Shown here in pieces: positions 60,172-64,000 of a DNA stretch of 64,000 nucleotides. Each line of letters opens with the position of its first letter. Positions within the stretch are counted from its first letter, which is position 1. The position numbers were made by a program, and so were the translations under genes. The notes beneath the pieces were generated by a model. It had not been told where the DNA came from. It did no database searches and saw only the letters and a list, made by a program, of their open reading frames with translations. Source of the stretch: Eucalyptus grandis (Eukaryota; Streptophyta; Magnoliopsida; Myrtales; Myrtaceae); the NCBI RefSeq assembly GCF_016545825.1, contig NC_052614.1, positions 35,868,072 through 35,932,071 of the forward strand. The letters are read 5' to 3'.

Positions 60172-60190
60172 AGAGAAACAACTTCCCATC

Positions 60191-60214
60191 TCTCTCTCTC
60201 TCTCTCTCTCTCTC
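60191..60214. repeat. (TC)n microsatellite
   Basis: About twelve TC units just right of the hAT-like element's target duplication and at the edge of the tandem duplication. Confidence 0.9.
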
Positions 60215-60639
60215 AATTGAAGATGGAGAACAGATAGAGAGTGAGGCCACTTAGCTGAGTTTAGTGCATATATATACACAACATGTTTGGTTTGGTATGA
60301 GGACAAAAGACACATAGGAAGAGTTTATCTGCAATTTCGTTGCCGTGTTCTCCACTTTCTTCGTGGATCGTTGATGGATTTCTCTGATTCGGGACTGCTT
60401 CAAGCTTGACTGAGTAAAAATTCCTCTCTCTCAATTGAAGATGGAGATCAGATGGAGAGTGAGGCCACTTAGCTGAGTTTAGTGCATATATATATACAAC
60501 ATGTTTGGTTTGGTATGAGGACAAAAGACACATAGGAAGAGTTTATCTGCAATTTCGTTGCCGTGTTCTCCACTTTCTTCGTGGATCGTTGATGGATTTC
60601 TCTGATACGGGACTGCTTCAAGCTTGACTGAGTAAAAAT
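60203..60639. repeat. Tandem duplication with 218-bp period
   Basis: Copies at about 60203-60420 and 60421-60639 share TCTCAATTGAAGATGGAG, TTAGCTGAGTTTAGTGCATA and CTTGACTGAGTAAAAAT. They are nearly identical. Minus-strand frames (90 and 113 codons) overlap them and have no recognised domain, though the 60640-60810 part could be a decayed exon. Confidence 0.88.
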
Positions 60640-61500
60640 GCCAAGGAAGCCAGAGTGATGCCAGTCCGGAAAAACTGGCATACCTTGATGGTCTGTATCT
60701 GTCTTGTACTCAAGCGAGAGAGACCGTGACTGAGATTGCCGTGTCTGGAGGGGTTTTAAAATCAAGGTCGCCCCTTCGCATGTTGCGGAATTTGGCATTG
60801 AAAAGGGCAAGGCGTGAGGAGAAGCCGAGGAAGACCAGACTCGGTCGTGGAATCTGAAGATTCAATTTATTGTATCTGGGAAAAGTCTATCTGGTCACTT
60901 TCATGATGGTCCCTCTGACTCCAGCCTATGGCCAAATGACTACAAAAATTAAAAGTCCACCGATGGTGACTAAGAGACAGTGCCTTCGGCTGGAAAATAT
61001 AGAAGAGAAATTAGTTATTGGAAGAAGAATATGGGACATTGTTTAATATAACCAGAAAATAGTAACTCTAAGAAAATGATAACAAAAATAAATAGGAGGT
61101 GAGATAAGACAAACCAAATCTCCTTAAGATTGTTAGTTTCTGTCAACAATACTAAACAACTTCTTGAACTATGCCTCTTAATATACAATACCTCGAATCC
61201 ATTTGAATTAGCACTGTTGTGATCCGACCTCCTCGGCCACCCTCGGCCAAGTGTGGCCACTGCTTATAGGAGGAGATGTTCAAGGAGTGGGGGCTAAGCC
61301 AATTGATACGGAACCTTACCAACCAATGAGCAACAGCGCTGCCTGCCGGGCAGGAATAGTAAACCCAATAAACATTGGGACTATCCTTGTTCCCAACCTG
61401 GGATATCAGCCTCATCAGCCATAAGTTCAAAGGGATTTTGCGGCTAAGCCTCCTTCTCTGCCTAGGGGGCAGGCCAAACGCAGGATCCGCTAGGGGATCG
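60640..61500. other. Unassigned segment upstream of the gypsy gag remnant
   Basis: A minus-strand frame of 113 codons (60469-60810) and one of 92 (61152-61430) have no recognised domain. The part 61220-61500 precedes the gag remnant and may be its leader. Confidence 0.35.
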
Positions 61501-61504
61501 ACAT

Positions 61505-62460
61505 ATGATTGAACAAGCAGCTTGTTTGGAAATGCAACGTATGGGATTGGAAGGAGGCATATGTAGACCGGTGTATCGCAAACCTTACCTAGTTGATAAT
61601 ATCCAATATCTGAGGGGATACAAGGTTCCGGATTTTAGTGTTTTTACTAAAGAAGATGACCGTCAACAGTCAAACACATCAACAAGTTCACGGCATAATA
61701 TGGGGACATTAACAATAGCGATAGAATGAAATTAAGGTTGTTCCCTTTTCATTGTCAAAGACAGCTTTCACTTGGTATATTGGACTTTTGGCAAATTCTG
61801 TTCAAAATTGTGATGATAGAGAGAACAAGTTCCATATTCAAGTTTACCTGCCAATTCCAGAGATAACCCAGGCGGATCTCGCAACCACAAAAGAGTACAA
61901 CAATGAGACAGTAGATTAGTATATTGCCCAATTTAAGAAGGTGAGGAACCATTGCCCCTTATTTCTTCTAGAGAAAGAAGTATCTGAGATGGCTAAGAAT
62001 GGTCTCAAATTCATTCTAAAAGAGTGATTCGCAGGGCAAAGTTCACGAATCTATTCTCGTTAACTACTGCAGTGACATAGTAGGAGAATCTTTGTAAATA
62101 AAAAGATTAAAAGCCGTACAGAGATTATAAACAAAATGCAGCGCTGTATGATCGCAAAGAGAATTAAGAAGAAGACAGTGACCAAGAGAAGGCTGTTGAG
62201 ATTATAGTCAACAAAATGATGCTGTGTAAGCCTTATGTCTCCTAGGCCCTGAAGCCCACTCGAGTCAAAGAATCGATAATGGCGAGAGCCAGGGTTACGC
62301 AGAGACTTTTGTTCGACATGACAAAGTTTAATGAAATCTTTGACCTGCTCGTAAGAGACAAGAGTAATAAGGGTAACTGAGGGTCAGACAATTCCAGGTA
62401 ATGAAGAAATAGCCAACAAAAGGTACTGCAAATGGCACCATTCTTATGACTCATAATACC
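61505..62460 (+). pseudogene. Ty3/gypsy gag remnant
   Basis: The first frame (61505-61729) contains YKVPDFSVFTKEDD, the conserved start of a plant gypsy gag. Further segments in shifted frames follow: LFPFH/TWYI-like near 61740-61785, a SVQN-like block near 61800, NGLKFIL near 61995-62015, and RYCKWHHSY near 62421-62447, corresponding to the gag zinc-knuckle start CKWH. Stops and frameshifts are numerous. No pol follows before dispersed repeat A. Confidence 0.75.
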
Positions 62461-62479
62461 AATTATTGCAACATTTTCA

Positions 62480-62905
62480 TATTTTCACGTCACCACAACT
62501 TCTCATCTTCATATGAATAACTTCCTCATTGTACCTGCGATTATCACTTATCCATGAGAAGCTAAAATATCTGAAAATGTTGCTACTAGGCAGTTACACA
62601 TCAATCTTGATGACTTCATCTCAGATAATTGATGTTAGTTGTTAATTACTTTCTTGGATGTCATTGGTCTTCAAGTTGTCAACATATATCTAAAAAAGCT
62701 TAAATATCCAAAAATATTGCTATACTCTTCAATTTGTTGATATTTATCGAAAAGAGTTTAAATATCCGTATATATTATTATTCATCTAGTTGTTGATTGT
62801 TGTTGTCTTTTTTTTTTTCTTTTTAATTATCAACAATTGCTTTTTTCACCAAACTCTACTCTCATCCATCCATCTATTACTTGTCCATAATAACCCAAAT
62901 TGGTT
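62480..62905. repeat. Dispersed repeat A, copy 2
   Basis: Collinear with 31550-32015 (shared words include CTTCTCATCTTCA, ATGACTTCATCTC, AAATATCCAAAAATAT, CTACTCTC and TTGTCCATAATAACC). It is diverged, with a T-run expansion near 62810. It follows a gypsy gag remnant here but not at 31.5 kb. Confidence 0.65.
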
Positions 62906-62909
62906 TTTT

Positions 62910-63862
62910 TTTTTGGGTGCAAACACCATCCAAATTGCACTCCATCTTCACGTATTGGTTCCACGAGCACTGAGAGTATTTTATTACAACCATCCTCTCC
63001 AACAAGGCCCCTAGTTTCTAGAAACTCTTACATGCACCCGGGTCAATGGATCCAAAGCAATCATAACCCATCAATCATATGAAAATATGTGATATATGTG
63101 GTGCTCAGATGAGCAACGGTCCATTGTTGAGAGAGGACACAATCATATTGAATAGATCGGCACTAATAATTCGTGGCATATTTTCACTAGTACCAGTTTT
63201 AGGTTACTCAACTAAACTGAGCTTATTCGCCTTGAAAAACTCTGCAGGTTATATATCACTCATGACCGTGTTTCGCACACCAACTACTTTAATAAGACTA
63301 GTTTATGGTACGTACGACAAAATTATCTTAGGCCTCATTGCAGTTTGATAGCATTAAATATGTTCGTGGATTATGTACAGTCGCAGCAATTTAAGACGTG
63401 ATGTAAGCATAAGGTGGACTGAGATGTTGAAGAAGAGGTCGTTAGGACTTGTGGTGTGTAGCTTAACTTGTGGTGGGTAGAACTTGTGACCGGAGATTGT
63501 CCAACATGAAAAATAGAAGCAAAAATCTCACTTGTGTCAGACAATATGCTGAGAGAGTTGGCGGACGAAGGCTATAAATAGCACGGCCTCCACCATTTGT
63601 GTACCCGCTCAAAAAACAGAAACATAGACGTAGAATTTTGTGTGGTGACGTAAGCAAAGAGTGGCATGTGTGAAGAGCAATGAACGAGTGAGTGAGTGTA
63701 AAATATGTGTCTTTGTAGTAAATATTTTATAATAGTGAAGGTATATTGCAATTCTAGGAATTAGGAATACAAGTCTCACTTGGTAAGTGGTGTCAAAAAT
63801 ATGTTGCACCACTCAACATGAGATGAGTTGATGATTTGAAATATCGAGTCACTTAGAGAAAA
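62910..63862. other. Intergenic DNA, nothing recognised
   Basis: Short frames of 60-89 codons only, none with a known domain. Confidence 0.45.
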
Positions 63863-63979
63863 TGTTGAGATTGTCCCATATGGGTTGTGGAAATGGCTGG
63901 TGCTCAATTTATAAGTGTAAAGAAAAGTCTCACCCTTTAAGTTAACTTTTGTGGAGAAAGAGGTTTAGACTACCCAACA
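63863..63979 (+). repeat. Short LTR (117 bp) of a TRIM-like retrotransposon at the window edge
   Basis: It starts TGTTGAGATTGTCCC and ends CTACCCAACA, with inverted TGTTG/CAACA tips. One base later comes a primer-binding site, TGGTATCAAAGCC (63981-63993), complementary to initiator tRNA-Met. The GTCCCATAT...GGTTGTGG start and TTTATAAGTG middle are common in plant TRIM LTRs. The element continues beyond the window, so its interior and second LTR cannot be seen. Confidence 0.75.
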
Positions 63980-64000
63980 CTGGTATCAAAGCCTAGGTTC

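Overview
The window is nuclear DNA of a flowering plant. Both recognisable genes are intron-rich plant families (a subtilase of the SBT2 class and a short oxysterol-binding-protein-related protein). The intergenic space is AT-rich and packed with plant LTR retrotransposons, terminal-repeat retrotransposons in miniature (TRIMs), tRNA-derived SINEs and fold-back/MITE repeats. The exact species cannot be proved from the sequence; a woody eudicot such as a member of Myrtales would fit, but that is only an impression.

Layout. 1-10 kb: AT-rich intergenic DNA with fold-back repeats and a SINE (9538-9746). 10.3-19.75 kb: a ten-coding-exon SBT2.5-type subtilase gene on the plus strand, with a leader exon, a triplicated repeat in its last intron and two single-base deletions that break the frame. 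19.75-34.4 kb: no convincing gene; several palindromic or fold-back repeats, a MITE (32.77-33.30 kb) and old repeat fragments. 34.4-38.9 kb: a decayed, 3'-truncated Ty3/gypsy element with a complete 583-bp TRIM inserted in its gag. 38.9-44.6 kb: two copies of an unclassified repeat, an AT microsatellite and a minus-strand SINE. 45.0-50.75 kb: an apparently intact ORP4-type gene with a TATA box, a 5' leader, six exons and a GC-AG intron. 51.3-58.6 kb: a decayed Ty1/copia element whose 3' LTR is split by a 3.5-kb solo-LTR-like insertion, itself split by a SINE. 59.1-60.2 kb: a hAT-like non-autonomous transposon. 61.5-62.5 kb: a decayed gypsy gag. 63.86 kb to the end: a short LTR plus primer-binding site running out of the window.

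The two genes have separate promoters and no evident functional link. The first should encode a secreted serine protease, the second a cytosolic/ER-contact lipid-transfer protein. I see no CRISPR array, operon, tRNA or rRNA gene, and nothing that I can defend as a new biological system. The most informative features are the paired frameshifts in the protease gene, the three-level transposon nest with matching target-site duplications at the two inner levels, and several multi-copy repeat families that can be defined within the window.
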